Positions 1 to 8,582 of a DNA stretch of 53,583 nucleotides are shown here, piece after piece. The stretch is from Bacteroidaceae bacterium (GTDB lineage: Bacteria > Bacteroidota > Bacteroidia > Bacteroidales > Bacteroidaceae), in the NCBI GenBank assembly GCA_017935785.1, contig JAGBGU010000027.1:1-53583 (forward strand), given 5' to 3'. Under the pieces are notes generated by a model. That model worked only from the letters and a program-made list of their open reading frames with translations, was not told where the DNA came from and did not search any database. Made by a program: the position numbers and the translations under genes. Within the stretch, counting starts at the first letter, position 1, and every line of letters begins with the position of its first letter.

Positions 1-172
1 TAACGCTAATGACCGATTTGCGTTAAAACATGGATAATTCTGCCCTTTTTTAAGAAAAATATCAGGAAATAGGGAATTCCCTCAAAAGAATAGGGAATTT
101 CCCCATGATTTTTTAAAACTAAACTATTATATTTGTGCCATAAATTTTGGAATTACCATAAAAAACAGCCTT
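1..172 (+). promoter_or_regulatory. Leader of the first gene with two palindromic sites
   Basis: The stretch upstream of the first gene contains GGGAATTCCC at 72-81 and a near copy, GGGAATTTCCCC, at 93-104. The two copies are 21 bp apart, about two helical turns, and both follow ATA. A Bacteroidetes-type -7 element (TATATTTG, matching TAnnTTTG) lies at 128-135, 38 bp before the ATG at 173. No clear -33 TTTG is visible. The paired palindromes look like an operator for a dimeric regulator, which is inference. Confidence 0.5.
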
Positions 173-3100
173 ATGAGGAAGATTCTTTTCACTTTGACAA
201 TGCTGCTGGCCTGCTGCTGTTTACAGGCACTTGCACAGGATATTAGCATCAGTTCTAAAGTTGTGGATGCAAAATCTCAGGAATCCGTTCCTTTTGCCCA
301 AATATTCATTTCGCCGGAACATACCACACTGGGCAACGAAGACGGACATTTCAGTATTCAGGCTCACCTCCGTGACACGTTGCGGATATCCTGTATCGGT
401 TATGAAACCATAAGGATAATAGCAGCAGAAGTGAAGGATGAAATTTGCCTGACACCCGTTTCCACACAATTGGGGGAAGTGACAGTAAGGACATCCGGCA
501 GTATACTGGACAGGGTGGCAAAGCGGATGAAGGACATGTACAAAAAAGGGAAGAAAGAAGAGTCGCAGTATTTCTGCCGTACCACGGCAAAAATCAAAGA
601 TAGGCACGAACTGCTGGAAGCATTCATTGCAGCAAAGTCCGCGGTATGCCTGCGCAACCTTTCCATCTTGGGCGGCCGGCGTATGAAACTGGATGACTAT
701 ACAGACACGAAGGCCTCGTTGAGCCAAGCAAACCTGCATCATATGCTGGAACTGGGTCCCATGATGAAAGACGCCCTTTTCTGGACGGACATAGATGCTC
801 CTTTGGACGGAAGGAACTACAAGCGGTTCTACGATGCCACACACGAGCAGTATACGGACAGCAGCGGGCATACCACATACATCATTCACCTGAAACGCAA
901 GCGTCTGATTGGCGACCGAAGAGTTTTTGAATGTACTCTCTATGTGGATGCCGGAACCTATGACGTTATACGGTATGTCGGCCATACCCCTCCCATGCAG
1001 ATTCTCGTGCGCGACCGCGAAATGATGGATGCCATTAATGTTATGGGGAACTTCTGCATAGACTATAGATATGACAAGGGGTTTGCCGAAATCCAGGCCA
1101 TACAATATAAGATTGAAGGGGAAGATTTTCTGGGCAAGTCCGTACTGTTCAATGTGAACAATATGGTAAGTCTGCCCGAAAAAAAAGACAGGAAGGAAAT
1201 GGGAGAGAACATGGCGCAAGCCATTGACGAGGCTGGATTCGACTCTACGCTCTGGGCAAACTCCGGCATCATACAACGCACCATGGAGGAAGAACGGATA
1301 GCCTTTGGACACAGTACTTCCGTGGAAGTAAAGAAACTGATGCGTCCCGCACCGGACACATGCGCCGTTGCTGCCGCAAGCCTTACGCAGCTGAGAGACA
1401 GACTGTACACCTTCGGAAACAATACGCCGCAGGAGAAAATTTTCGTCCACATGGACAACACCTGTTACTTCCAGGGCGACACCATCTGGTTTGCCGCCTA
1501 TACAAGAAGCACGGACTATGGCGCTCCCTCGCGGTTAAGCAAGGTGCTGTATGTGGAACTGCTAAACAACGACGGGTATCTGGTGGAACGCAAACTCATT
1601 GAGATGCACAACGGACGGGGTAACGGCTTCTTTTCCCTTGACAAGCCCATCCAATACAGCGGATTCTATGAACTGAGGGCATACACACGGTGGCAGCTCA
1701 ATTGGGGAGAGTTTGAGCATCATCCGCATTCCAGATATGCCAAAAGATGGTTTCTGAGCAAATGGCTGAGGAGCAACTTTTATCGGGATTACGAGAAGTT
1801 GTACAGCAGGGTGTTTCCCGTATATGACAAGCCGGCAAAGGAAGGTTCGTTTGAACATAAAATGACGCTCCGCACCATGCGACGGTATTTCAGGAAAGAT
1901 CCGGACAAGCGCAAACTGGCAATATCGTTCTTTCCCGAAGGCGGTAACCTTGTGGCAGGCATTCCCTGCAGAGTTGCCTTTGAAGCCGCTTGGGACGACG
2001 GGCAGTGGACGGAAGGTCTTCTTTACATAGGCAACGATTCCGTTCCTGTGACAAACAGGGGAAGGGGAGTCTTTACATTCACCCCACAGCAGGGGAAGAG
2101 GCAACAGGTCCAGTTCAGAACGCTCGACGGAAAAAACATTAAAGCAGACTTGCCCAAACCAGAAGATATGGGCGTGGCACTGCAATTGCTGCATGAGGCG
2201 GACTCCACATCTGTCATCAATCTGCAAATGACAGCAGACCTTGTCCCTGACAGCATGGCCATTACCGTCATGCACGAAGGGTGTCTGGAATATTTCCGTC
2301 CGCTCAACGGAAGAACGTGCACCTTTAGCATTCCGCACCGCAATCTGCCGGCCGGAGTGCATCAGGTCAGTGTCTTCGATACAGAAGGCAAAGTGTGGGC
2401 AGACCGTCTGTTCTTTGTCAGAAAGCAGGATCTCAGCCAGCCCTCACTGAAAATCAGCGGTACACAGGCAGAATTCGCCCCCTACCAGAAAATAGAATTG
2501 GGCATTATGGCGACTGACACCACTAAGGCCGGAAAATGGGAACGGATTTCAATTGCGGTCAGGGACGAACTGCATGCCGACAAGACTTTTGACAACGGTT
2601 CCATTCTTACAGAAATGCTTCTGGCAAGCGAGGTGAAAGGTTTCATCCCGAATCCCGGCTGGTTTTTTGAAGAGGACGATTCCATCAGAAGGGAAGCGTT
2701 GGACCTGCTCATGATGACACAGGGATGGCGAAGGTTCGACTGGCAACAGATGGCACTGCCAGGCATGTGGAAGGAAAAACACCCCGTAGAAAAGACACAG
2801 ATGCTCGAAGGAATGGTGTACAAGACAAGCGAATGGAAACATTACAAACAGGAATTCTTCAGGGACGAACACGGACGTACCCCTACTGCTACAGAAATCC
2901 AAAAAAGAAGAATACAAACACTGGCAGATGCCCCGCTTAAGATGCCTGAACCTGAAACGATAGGATATGAGAAGGAAGAAAAGGAGTTTCTGGAAGTTGA
3001 CGCTGACGCTTCCGGTTTCATCCTGTCCGGCAATCCCAAAAACGAAGCCATCGTACAGATGGAAATGGTGCAACCGGGCGTCATCAACCGCTATGCAAAG

Positions 3101-4264
3101 GACGACCAGGAAACCAAGAACGGGAAATTCTTTCTTACCATGCCACGCTATCATGGGGAATGCGTACTTTTCATTGATGCTACGGACAAGAAGAAGTGGA
3201 AGAGGAACAAACATTTTTCTCTGACCCAGACCGAAGAGGAATTCACGGAACGGATACCGCTGAAAAGAAGGAGAAGGATAAAGGAAAACCCCTCGTCGTT
3301 CCATATTACGATGAACTTTCCTTATCCGCGCTTTGTAAAACCGTATAACTTCTACCAGAAGCACCTTAGGGACTCCTATCATAAAAATAACATGAGCCGC
3401 AGCCTGTTGGCAGACGGCACAAACCTGATGGGAGAAGTAGAGGTGCGCAGCAGATTCAATGGCCTGAGACAGTTTGACGACTCGCAACCCCTTTTTGTAC
3501 TGGACGCATACGATGCCTACAACGCGGCCTATGACGCCGGCATGCTGCCCAATGACGAGAAGTCAATTGCCCACATGATTGTTGGCGACATGGGGCTGGA
3601 GAGGCCCTTTACCCGCATAATGACACCTACGATAGACGAAGACGGCAAATCATTAGATGGGCCACCGCCATTTGACGACCGTATAAACATACGTTACGGA
3701 ATGGATGCCAACATGAGATTACACCGGGGACTGACTGTCCATCCGGATTCCATCTATCTCAGGCAAAACCTGGCCTCGCTGCCCGTCTGGGTATCAGGAA
3801 GCGAGCACAGCGGCTGGGTGGCGCAAAAGAATCATGTGTTGTCCCCCTCACAGAAGCTGGAAATCAGCACCTGGGGAGGCCGTGACAAGATTGTGGTCTA
3901 CTCCGATTACCAGCCTCGGCTGGAAGGAGATGAAAGATACAAACTTTCCAACATTCCATCAGTAGATATTGTTATCTACCCCTTCATGGACGGCAGCACA
4001 CGCTTGTTCTACAAAGCCCGTCGGTTTGTCCTTCCCGGATTCTCCGCTCCTGTGCAATACTATAGTCCCGACTACAGCAAGCAGACACCGCCCGATAGCA
4101 TCAAGGACTACCGCCGCACGCTCTACTGGAACCCCAACCTGATGCTGGATGAAAACGGAGAAGCCACTATTACATTATATAATAACGCGCGCACGACACA
4201 AATCAGCGTGGATGCCGCAGGACAGGCCGCGGATGGCACGTTGTTGTGGGGGGGAGAACGATGA
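173..4264 (+). CDS. Large secreted protein, carboxypeptidase-regulatory-like and MG2-like domains
   Basis: This 1363-residue exported protein starts with a signal sequence (MRKILFTLTMLLACCCLQALA). The LLAC at residues 11-14 could also act as a lipobox, so it is either periplasmic/surface or a lipoprotein. Residues about 25-98 match the carboxypeptidase D regulatory-like beta-sandwich (CarboxypepD_reg-like) seen at the N terminus of many TonB-linked Bacteroidetes proteins. A macroglobulin MG2-like segment starts near residue 420 (EKIFVHMDNTCYFQGDTIWF). The C terminus has the TLYWNPNLMLDENGEATI-type ending common to this family of large Bacteroidales proteins. No TonB-dependent receptor barrel is evident. 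The exact role is unknown; surface assembly or cargo handling is inference. It stands alone, with its own promoter. Confidence 0.75.
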   Translation: MRKILFTLTMLLACCCLQALAQDISISSKVVDAKSQESVPFAQIFISPEHTTLGNEDGHFSIQAHLRDTLRISCIGYETIRIIAAEVKDEICLTPVSTQLGEVTVRTSGSILDRVAKRMKDMYKKGKKEESQYFCRTTAKIKDRHELLEAFIAAKSAVCLRNLSILGGRRMKLDDYTDTKASLSQANLHHMLELGPMMKDALFWTDIDAPLDGRNYKRFYDATHEQYTDSSGHTTYIIHLKRKRLIGDRRVFECTLYVDAGTYDVIRYVGHTPPMQILVRDREMMDAINVMGNFCIDYRYDKGFAEIQAIQYKIEGEDFLGKSVLFNVNNMVSLPEKKDRKEMGENMAQAIDEAGFDSTLWANSGIIQRTMEEERIAFGHSTSVEVKKLMRPAPDTCAVAAASLTQLRDRLYTFGNNTPQEKIFVHMDNTCYFQGDTIWFAAYTRSTDYGAPSRLSKVLYVELLNNDGYLVERKLIEMHNGRGNGFFSLDKPIQYSGFYELRAYTRWQLNWGEFEHHPHSRYAKRWFLSKWLRSNFYRDYEKLYSRVFPVYDKPAKEGSFEHKMTLRTMRRYFRKDPDKRKLAISFFPEGGNLVAGIPCRVAFEAAWDDGQWTEGLLYIGNDSVPVTNRGRGVFTFTPQQGKRQQVQFRTLDGKNIKADLPKPEDMGVALQLLHEADSTSVINLQMTADLVPDSMAITVMHEGCLEYFRPLNGRTCTFSIPHRNLPAGVHQVSVFDTEGKVWADRLFFVRKQDLSQPSLKISGTQAEFAPYQKIELGIMATDTTKAGKWERISIAVRDELHADKTFDNGSILTEMLLASEVKGFIPNPGWFFEEDDSIRREALDLLMMTQGWRRFDWQQMALPGMWKEKHPVEKTQMLEGMVYKTSEWKHYKQEFFRDEHGRTPTATEIQKRRIQTLADAPLKMPEPETIGYEKEEKEFLEVDADASGFILSGNPKNEAIVQMEMVQPGVINRYAKDDQETKNGKFFLTMPRYHGECVLFIDATDKKKWKRNKHFSLTQTEEEFTERIPLKRRRRIKENPSSFHITMNFPYPRFVKPYNFYQKHLRDSYHKNNMSRSLLADGTNLMGEVEVRSRFNGLRQFDDSQPLFVLDAYDAYNAAYDAGMLPNDEKSIAHMIVGDMGLERPFTRIMTPTIDEDGKSLDGPPPFDDRINIRYGMDANMRLHRGLTVHPDSIYLRQNLASLPVWVSGSEHSGWVAQKNHVLSPSQKLEISTWGGRDKIVVYSDYQPRLEGDERYKLSNIPSVDIVIYPFMDGSTRLFYKARRFVLPGFSAPVQYYSPDYSKQTPPDSIKDYRRTLYWNPNLMLDENGEATITLYNNARTTQISVDAAGQAADGTLLWGGER

Positions 4265-4713
4265 ACGAATAATCGAATAACTTGTTTAATTTTGTTCTAT
4301 TTATTTGTATGAAGTTATGGACAGAATGACCTTTGTAGGATTTTCTACATAACAAATTTCCGAATGGCTGAAATACAGCTATTCGAGGAATTATTATTAA
4401 TACTCTCATTTTGGACTCCCCAACTCAAAAAATAACTCTGCAACCATCCGTCGTGTCAGTGTCATTGGCGTGCCATAATAGCAGGAAAATATGGCAGAAA
4501 AAAGTAAGATAGCTTACTTGGGCTGAGGAGATAGCTTGGTTGGCCTGAGAAGATAGCTTATCCAGCCCGAGAAGATAGCTTACTGTATTTGTTCAGTTTT
4601 TATGCTGATTTATTTATTGACATAAGGACTATCACCCTTCTCTCTTATGTGCTTATGTCGGATAGAAAACACGGAATACGTCGGGAACCAAAACCAGCCG
4701 CTAATGGTTATAG
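4265..4713. other. Gene-free stretch with a 22-bp repeat array
   Basis: There is no credible coding region between the first gene and the tRNA terminator. The main feature is a short tandem array at 4507-4585 (separate entry). The rest is AT-rich sequence without a recognisable promoter. Small open frames here overlap the tRNA or lack family resemblance. Confidence 0.6.
4507..4585. repeat. Four iteron-like 22-bp repeats (AGATAGCTT)
   Basis: AGATAGCTT occurs at 4507, 4529, 4551 and 4573, exactly 22 bp apart. The 13-bp spacers between copies are less conserved but share a GGCTGAG/GCCCGAG-like end. The fixed phase and the conserved nonamer resemble iterons or tandem regulator sites more than random low-complexity DNA. 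No replication gene is adjacent. Confidence 0.75.
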
Positions 4714-4742
4714 AAAAGGCTTGCAGTTATTTTCTGCAAGCC
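4714..4742 (-). terminator. Rho-independent terminator of tRNA-Leu
   Basis: Read on the minus strand, GGCTTGCAG, a 7-nt loop and CTGCAAGCC form a 9-bp stem followed by TTTTC. It starts a few bases past the tRNA 3' end. Confidence 0.75.
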
Positions 4743-4748
4743 TTTTTC

Positions 4749-4836
4749 TGGTGCCCGGAACGGGACTCGAACCCGTACGACCGCAATGGTCAAGGGATTT
4801 TAAGTCCCTCGTGTCTACCAATTCCACCATCTGGGC
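4749..4836 (-). tRNA. tRNA-Leu (anticodon TAA)
   Basis: The minus strand folds as a class II (long variable arm) tRNA of 88 nt including an encoded CCA end. The acceptor arm is GCCCAGA paired with TCCGGGC, with one internal A-C mismatch. The D-loop contains GGTAGAC. The anticodon loop CTTAAAA on an AGGGA/TCCCT stem gives anticodon TAA. The T arm carries GGGTTCGAGTCCC. The long variable arm fits leucine. A terminator follows directly. Confidence 0.95.
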
Positions 4837-4912
4837 AGCCGTTTGCGGATGCAAAGATACAATTAAAATTGGGAATAGAGAAGAAAACGGACGTTTTTTT
4901 ATCCTTTTCGTC

Positions 4913-5464
4913 CTATCGGTTATTGATGACCAGTGTGTGTCCGGCGTATGACACACGGTATCGGAACAAGGGCTTTCCGGCTTCTCCTTCTGTTATCAAC
5001 CCCAGGTCGTTGAGGTTGTAAGTACGGTCGCATGATGCGCAGTGAATATATCCGCCCTCACGCAATGTCATGCGTTTGGTTACGTTGTAGTTGTGGTAGC
5101 AGTTGGGACAGGAAAGGTCGTAGCATACCACACGGCTGTAGTCCTGCCCCATCTCGGGGATGTGGGGAAGCCCCACCACGAATCCGCTCAAGCCCATGTA
5201 GAACCCCGACATGCTGCTCAGCTGTGTGGCGTTCACGTAAGAAGGTGTCTTCTGTGTGGGGCTGGCAAATTCGTATTTGTTGCCTGTGGCGCGGATGGTG
5301 CAGAACTCGCCCATGCTTTGGAGCGATGTGTACAGTACCGGAGCCTGCAGCACATTCTCCATTACGAAGTAGGCCGGCAGGCGGCTGAAGATGCTGTCGG
5401 CGGAATCGCAGGCCGGCAGGCACATCGTCAGGGCAAGGCAGAGTGTGCTGAGAATTCTTTTCAT
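4913..5464 (-). CDS. Lipoprotein with a two-CxxC zinc-ribbon-like segment
   Basis: This 183-residue protein starts MKRILSTLCLALTMCLPAC. The LPAC lipobox predicts lipidation at Cys19. The C-terminal half has CPNC and, about 25 residues later, CASC (CPNCYHNYNV ... HCASCDRTYNL), the spacing of a four-cysteine metal knuckle or a Rieske-like ligand set without the histidines. Its ATG overlaps the argH stop as ATGA at 5461-5464, so translation is probably coupled to argH. An upstream in-frame start inside argH was rejected because it would remove the signal sequence. Function is unknown; I do not recognise a named family. It is the last gene of the pyrE-argH run. Confidence 0.8.
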   Translation of the reverse strand: MKRILSTLCLALTMCLPACDSADSIFSRLPAYFVMENVLQAPVLYTSLQSMGEFCTIRATGNKYEFASPTQKTPSYVNATQLSSMSGFYMGLSGFVVGLPHIPEMGQDYSRVVCYDLSCPNCYHNYNVTKRMTLREGGYIHCASCDRTYNLNDLGLITEGEAGKPLFRYRVSYAGHTLVINNR

Positions 5465-6798
5465 TTTCCCTGGATGAGGCTCTGCTCTGCCTGGATCATA
5501 CGCTCGAAGTGGAAATCCTTCACCACGTCTTCCATAAGGGCGGCAATGCGTTCGGTACACAGATTACCGATGGAGCCTTCGTGGGTATGGCTGACTTCTT
5601 TGACGGGGGTGTACTCTCCGGCTTCGATTTCCAGCCCCACCTGTTTGTAGGCGTCGCGGAAGGGGGTGCCTGAAGATGCTCTGCGGTTTACTTCCTCCAC
5701 ACTGAACATGAGGTCGTAGCGCGAATCCTCCAGAATGTGTTCGTTTACATGGATACGGCTGATGATGTAGGTGGTCATCTGCAGGCAGTCACGCAGTTCC
5801 TTGAAGGCAGGCAGGAATACTTCCTTTATTATCTGCAGGTCGCGGAAATAGCCGCTTGGCAGATTGTTCATGATGAGCATGATCTGCTGGGGAAGCGCCT
5901 GCAGTTTGTTGCACTTGGCACGTGTCAGTTCGAATACGTCGGGGTTCTTCTTGTGCGGCATGATGCTGGAACCTGTGGTACATTCGTTGGGCAGCTTGAC
6001 AAAGGCAAAGTTCTGGCTGCTGAACATACAGGCGTCAAATGCCAGTTTCGCTATTGTACCGGCAACCGAGGCCAGTGCGTATGCCACGTTGCGTTCAGTC
6101 TTGCCGCGTCCCATCTGTGCGTATACCACATTGTAGTCCATGCTGTCAAAGCCCAGAAGCTTTGTGGTGAGGGTGCGGTTCAGCGGAAAACTGCTTCCGT
6201 ATCCGGCCGCGCTTCCCAGGGGGTTGCGGTTGGTCTGCCTATAGGCGGCCTGCAGCATCATCATGTCGTCTACCAGACTTTCGGCATAGGCTCCGAACCA
6301 AAGGCCGAAGCTGCTGGGCATGGCCACCTGCAGATGGGTATATCCCGGCATGAGCACATGCTTGTACTGCTCGCTTTGCTTTTGCAACTCGCTGAACAGG
6401 ACCATGACGTCTTCCACGACAGTCTTCAGCTGGCGGCGTGTAAAAAGGCGCAGATCAACGAGAACCTGGTCGTTGCGGCTACGGCCCGAATGGATTTTCT
6501 TGCCCATGTCGCCCAGGGCGCGTGTGAGCATGAGCTCCACTTGGGAGTGTACGTCCTCAATTCCGTCCTCGATCCGGAAGCCGCCTTCCTGTATGACGGC
6601 ATAGATGCGGCGCAGTTCTGCCAAAAGCTGCTTCAGTTCTTCCTTTTCAAGAAGTCCGATGCTTTCCAGCATGGTAATGTGAGCCATGGAACCCAACACA
6701 TCGTCCTGTGCCAGATAGAGGTCCATTTCGCGGTCGCGTCCCACGGTAAAACGTTCTATCTCACTGTTTATCTCGAAGTTTTTTTGCCACAGTTTCAT
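5461..6798 (-). CDS. argH: Argininosuccinate lyase
   Basis: The enzyme splits argininosuccinate into arginine and fumarate, the last step of arginine synthesis, in the cytoplasm. The 445-residue product begins MKLWQKNFEINSEIERF, like other ArgH proteins. It has the superfamily signature GSSIMPHKKNPD at about residues 276-287, whose mobile loop carries the catalytic serine. It also has the conserved SGRSRNDQV motif. I chose the ATG at 6798; a GTG at 6807 would add three residues. The gene lies 42 bp after the SRPBCC-like gene and overlaps the lipoprotein gene by 4 bp. Confidence 0.97.
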   Translation of the reverse strand: MKLWQKNFEINSEIERFTVGRDREMDLYLAQDDVLGSMAHITMLESIGLLEKEELKQLLAELRRIYAVIQEGGFRIEDGIEDVHSQVELMLTRALGDMGKKIHSGRSRNDQVLVDLRLFTRRQLKTVVEDVMVLFSELQKQSEQYKHVLMPGYTHLQVAMPSSFGLWFGAYAESLVDDMMMLQAAYRQTNRNPLGSAAGYGSSFPLNRTLTTKLLGFDSMDYNVVYAQMGRGKTERNVAYALASVAGTIAKLAFDACMFSSQNFAFVKLPNECTTGSSIMPHKKNPDVFELTRAKCNKLQALPQQIMLIMNNLPSGYFRDLQIIKEVFLPAFKELRDCLQMTTYIISRIHVNEHILEDSRYDLMFSVEEVNRRASSGTPFRDAYKQVGLEIEAGEYTPVKEVSHTHEGSIGNLCTERIAALMEDVVKDFHFERMIQAEQSLIQGK

Positions 6799-6840
6799 TA
6801 TGGACACTTATTATAATAAATATAAAATGTATAGGTGAGA

Positions 6841-7320
6841 CTAATAGGGAATCATGGCCAGCATGTCTGCCAGTCCCTGGACGCCCTTCTTGGCCTTGTC
6901 CCCAATCATCTGCTTGATGAAGAAGTTGAGCTCTGCGCCCAATGTGCATTTCAGAAGTGCTCCCTGCTCATGGGGCAGAAGTTGAATCCACAGGTTGGCC
7001 TGAATGGGTGCGCCTTCCAATGCAAACTTGATGCATTTGGGCGTTTCGCGTTCTATGATGCGAAGGGTAATGCTGCCCAGTGGCGTGCCGTTAAGCTGTA
7101 CGGTGTCGGTGGTGAATTCAGTATTCTTCAGCATTTGTTTTAACTGGGCAATCTGTTCCGGCTTTACCTTGTCTCCGGCGTGAGCCATGATGTTTTGCTC
7201 CAGCATGGGGCCGTCAATTCTGTCGCGTATGACGGACAGATGAGTGAGGTCGCTCAGCTTGGCGTATACCGCATCCTGCGGCGCATAGATGAGCTTTACG
7301 TCGCTTTCGTATTTTGTCAT
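6841..7320 (-). CDS. SRPBCC/START-like small protein
   Basis: This 159-residue soluble protein has no signal sequence. Its N-terminal region (KYESDVKLIYAPQDAVYAKLSDL) and the strand-rich remainder ending in a long amphipathic helix (ADMLAMIPY) resemble polyketide-cyclase/START-like helix-grip proteins. Such proteins bind a hydrophobic ligand, but the ligand is not known here. The same gene type is often found next to pyrE in Bacteroidales. It sits 24 bp after pyrE and 42 bp before argH, so it is probably in the same transcript. Confidence 0.7.
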   Translation of the reverse strand: MTKYESDVKLIYAPQDAVYAKLSDLTHLSVIRDRIDGPMLEQNIMAHAGDKVKPEQIAQLKQMLKNTEFTTDTVQLNGTPLGSITLRIIERETPKCIKFALEGAPIQANLWIQLLPHEQGALLKCTLGAELNFFIKQMIGDKAKKGVQGLADMLAMIPY

Positions 7321-7344
7321 TTTGAATGTCTTGTTTATGCAGAA

Positions 7345-7977
7345 TTAAATTCCCCAATTTGCGGGGTCCTTACGCCAACTGTGCAGAAGTTCCACGTCGG
7401 AAGACTGTATGTAGCCGGTGCTGAGGGCTTCGCTTACCACAGCTTCGTAGTTGGTGAGAGTGATCAGCTTAACGTTGGCGTCTTCAAAGGCTTTCTTGGC
7501 CACATCGAATCCGTATGTGTAGCTTGCAACCATACCCACAACTTCGCATCCGTTCTTGCGGATGGCCTCTACGGCCTTAAGGCTGCTACCGCCGGTGCTG
7601 ATGAGGTCTTCTACAACCACAACCTTCATTCCGGGTTTCAGTTCGCCTTCAATCAGATTTTCCAGACCGTGGTCCTTGGGCTTGCTGCGTACATATACAA
7701 AAGGAAGGTTCAGCGCATCTGCAACCAGGGCACCCTGTGCAATGGCTCCTGTGGCAACTCCGGCAACGGCTTCAGCCTCGGGGAAGTTTTCCAGGATGAG
7801 GCGTGTCAGCTCAATCTTTACAAAGCTACGCAGATCGGCATAAGAGAGTGTCTTGCGGTTGTCGCAGTAGAAAGGGCTCTTCCAACCGCTTGCCCAGGTA
7901 AAGGGGTTGGTGGGTTGCAACTTGATAGCCTTTACGTTCAGTAATTTGGCTGCAAAAATGTTTTCCAGAGTTTTCAT
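7345..7977 (-). CDS. pyrE: Orotate phosphoribosyltransferase
   Basis: The enzyme joins orotate and PRPP to make orotidine monophosphate in pyrimidine synthesis. The 210-residue protein carries the PRPP-binding motif VVVVEDLISTGGSS near residues 115-128 and the PyrE-type N-terminal half ending in VRSKPKDHGLENLIEG, which is the flexible catalytic loop. I prefer the ATG at 7977 (MKTLENIF); an in-frame ATG at 7983 is also possible. A TATCTTTG -7 element at 8018-8011 on the minus strand gives it its own promoter. Three genes follow closely. Confidence 0.95.
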   Translation of the reverse strand: MKTLENIFAAKLLNVKAIKLQPTNPFTWASGWKSPFYCDNRKTLSYADLRSFVKIELTRLILENFPEAEAVAGVATGAIAQGALVADALNLPFVYVRSKPKDHGLENLIEGELKPGMKVVVVEDLISTGGSSLKAVEAIRKNGCEVVGMVASYTYGFDVAKKAFEDANVKLITLTNYEAVVSEALSTGYIQSSDVELLHSWRKDPANWGI

Positions 7978-8010
7978 ATCCATATAAATTTAGAAAAATG
8001 TATTTCTTTG

Positions 8011-8018
8011 CAAAGATA
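8011..8018 (-). promoter_or_regulatory. pyrE promoter -7 element
   Basis: TATCTTTG on the minus strand matches the Bacteroidetes TAnnTTTG element, 34 bp before the pyrE ATG. No exact -33 TTTG lies at the usual distance. Confidence 0.55.
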
Positions 8019-8078
8019 CGAAAAAAGATTTAGTGCACTCCCATTACGAGGCTATTTTTACGTTTCCAGCGATTAATT

Positions 8079-8582
8079 TCACTCGTTTTGTGCGTTTTCG
8101 CCACACTCGGATAACAGTTTTGCTATGGCATCGCTTTCAAAACCTTTTGATGTGGCATGGCGCATTACTTTGGCATAGCGTGTGTAGGGTTCAGTATCTT
8201 TTAGACTTCTAATCTTAGACAGGATGATTTCTGTAAGGATTTTTTTGTATTCTTCATCGTTGATTGACTCAAGGCCTGCACGGATATGCTCGCTTGCGAG
8301 CCCTTGAAACTGGAGCATTTGTCTTATTTTGAAACGTCCCCAATGGTTGTAGCGTAGTTTGTCGTTGGCGTATGCCTTGCAATAGCGTTCGTCATCGATA
8401 TACCTTTCATCCGTAAGGTAATCGACAAGACGGTCGGTATCGGCCGGCGACAATAGCCATGAAGCGGCCTTTTGGCGAATTTCGGCCGATGAGTGTTCGC
8501 TTTGGCTGCATAGTGAGGCGAGGCGTTGCAGGGCCTGTTCGTATGAAACAGGTGCGGTGTTTCTTTTGCGGGACAGCATCAT
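8079..8582 (-). CDS. recX: RecX-family regulatory protein
   Basis: RecX proteins are small helical proteins that cap and inhibit RecA filaments. This 167-residue product has the RecX repeat pattern, with LVDYLTDERYIDDERYCKAYANDKL followed by WGRFKIRQMLQFQGL. The ATG at 8582 overlaps the prmC stop as ATGA; a second ATG at 8579 is in the same frame. RecX is more usually next to recA, but prmC-recX is an arrangement I associate with Bacteroidales. Identity is firm at family level; RecA inhibition is inferred from the family. Confidence 0.85.
   Translation of the reverse strand: MMLSRKRNTAPVSYEQALQRLASLCSQSEHSSAEIRQKAASWLLSPADTDRLVDYLTDERYIDDERYCKAYANDKLRYNHWGRFKIRQMLQFQGLASEHIRAGLESINDEEYKKILTEIILSKIRSLKDTEPYTRYAKVMRHATSKGFESDAIAKLLSECGENAQNE

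Noticed and set aside
4749..4836. tRNA-Leu as an attachment site for an integrated element
   Set aside because: No integrase gene and no repeat of the tRNA 3' end was seen within the window.
5737..6816. Plus-strand open frame (359 codons) opposite argH
   Set aside because: Antisense of a gene with an exact argininosuccinate lyase signature; no family resemblance of its own.
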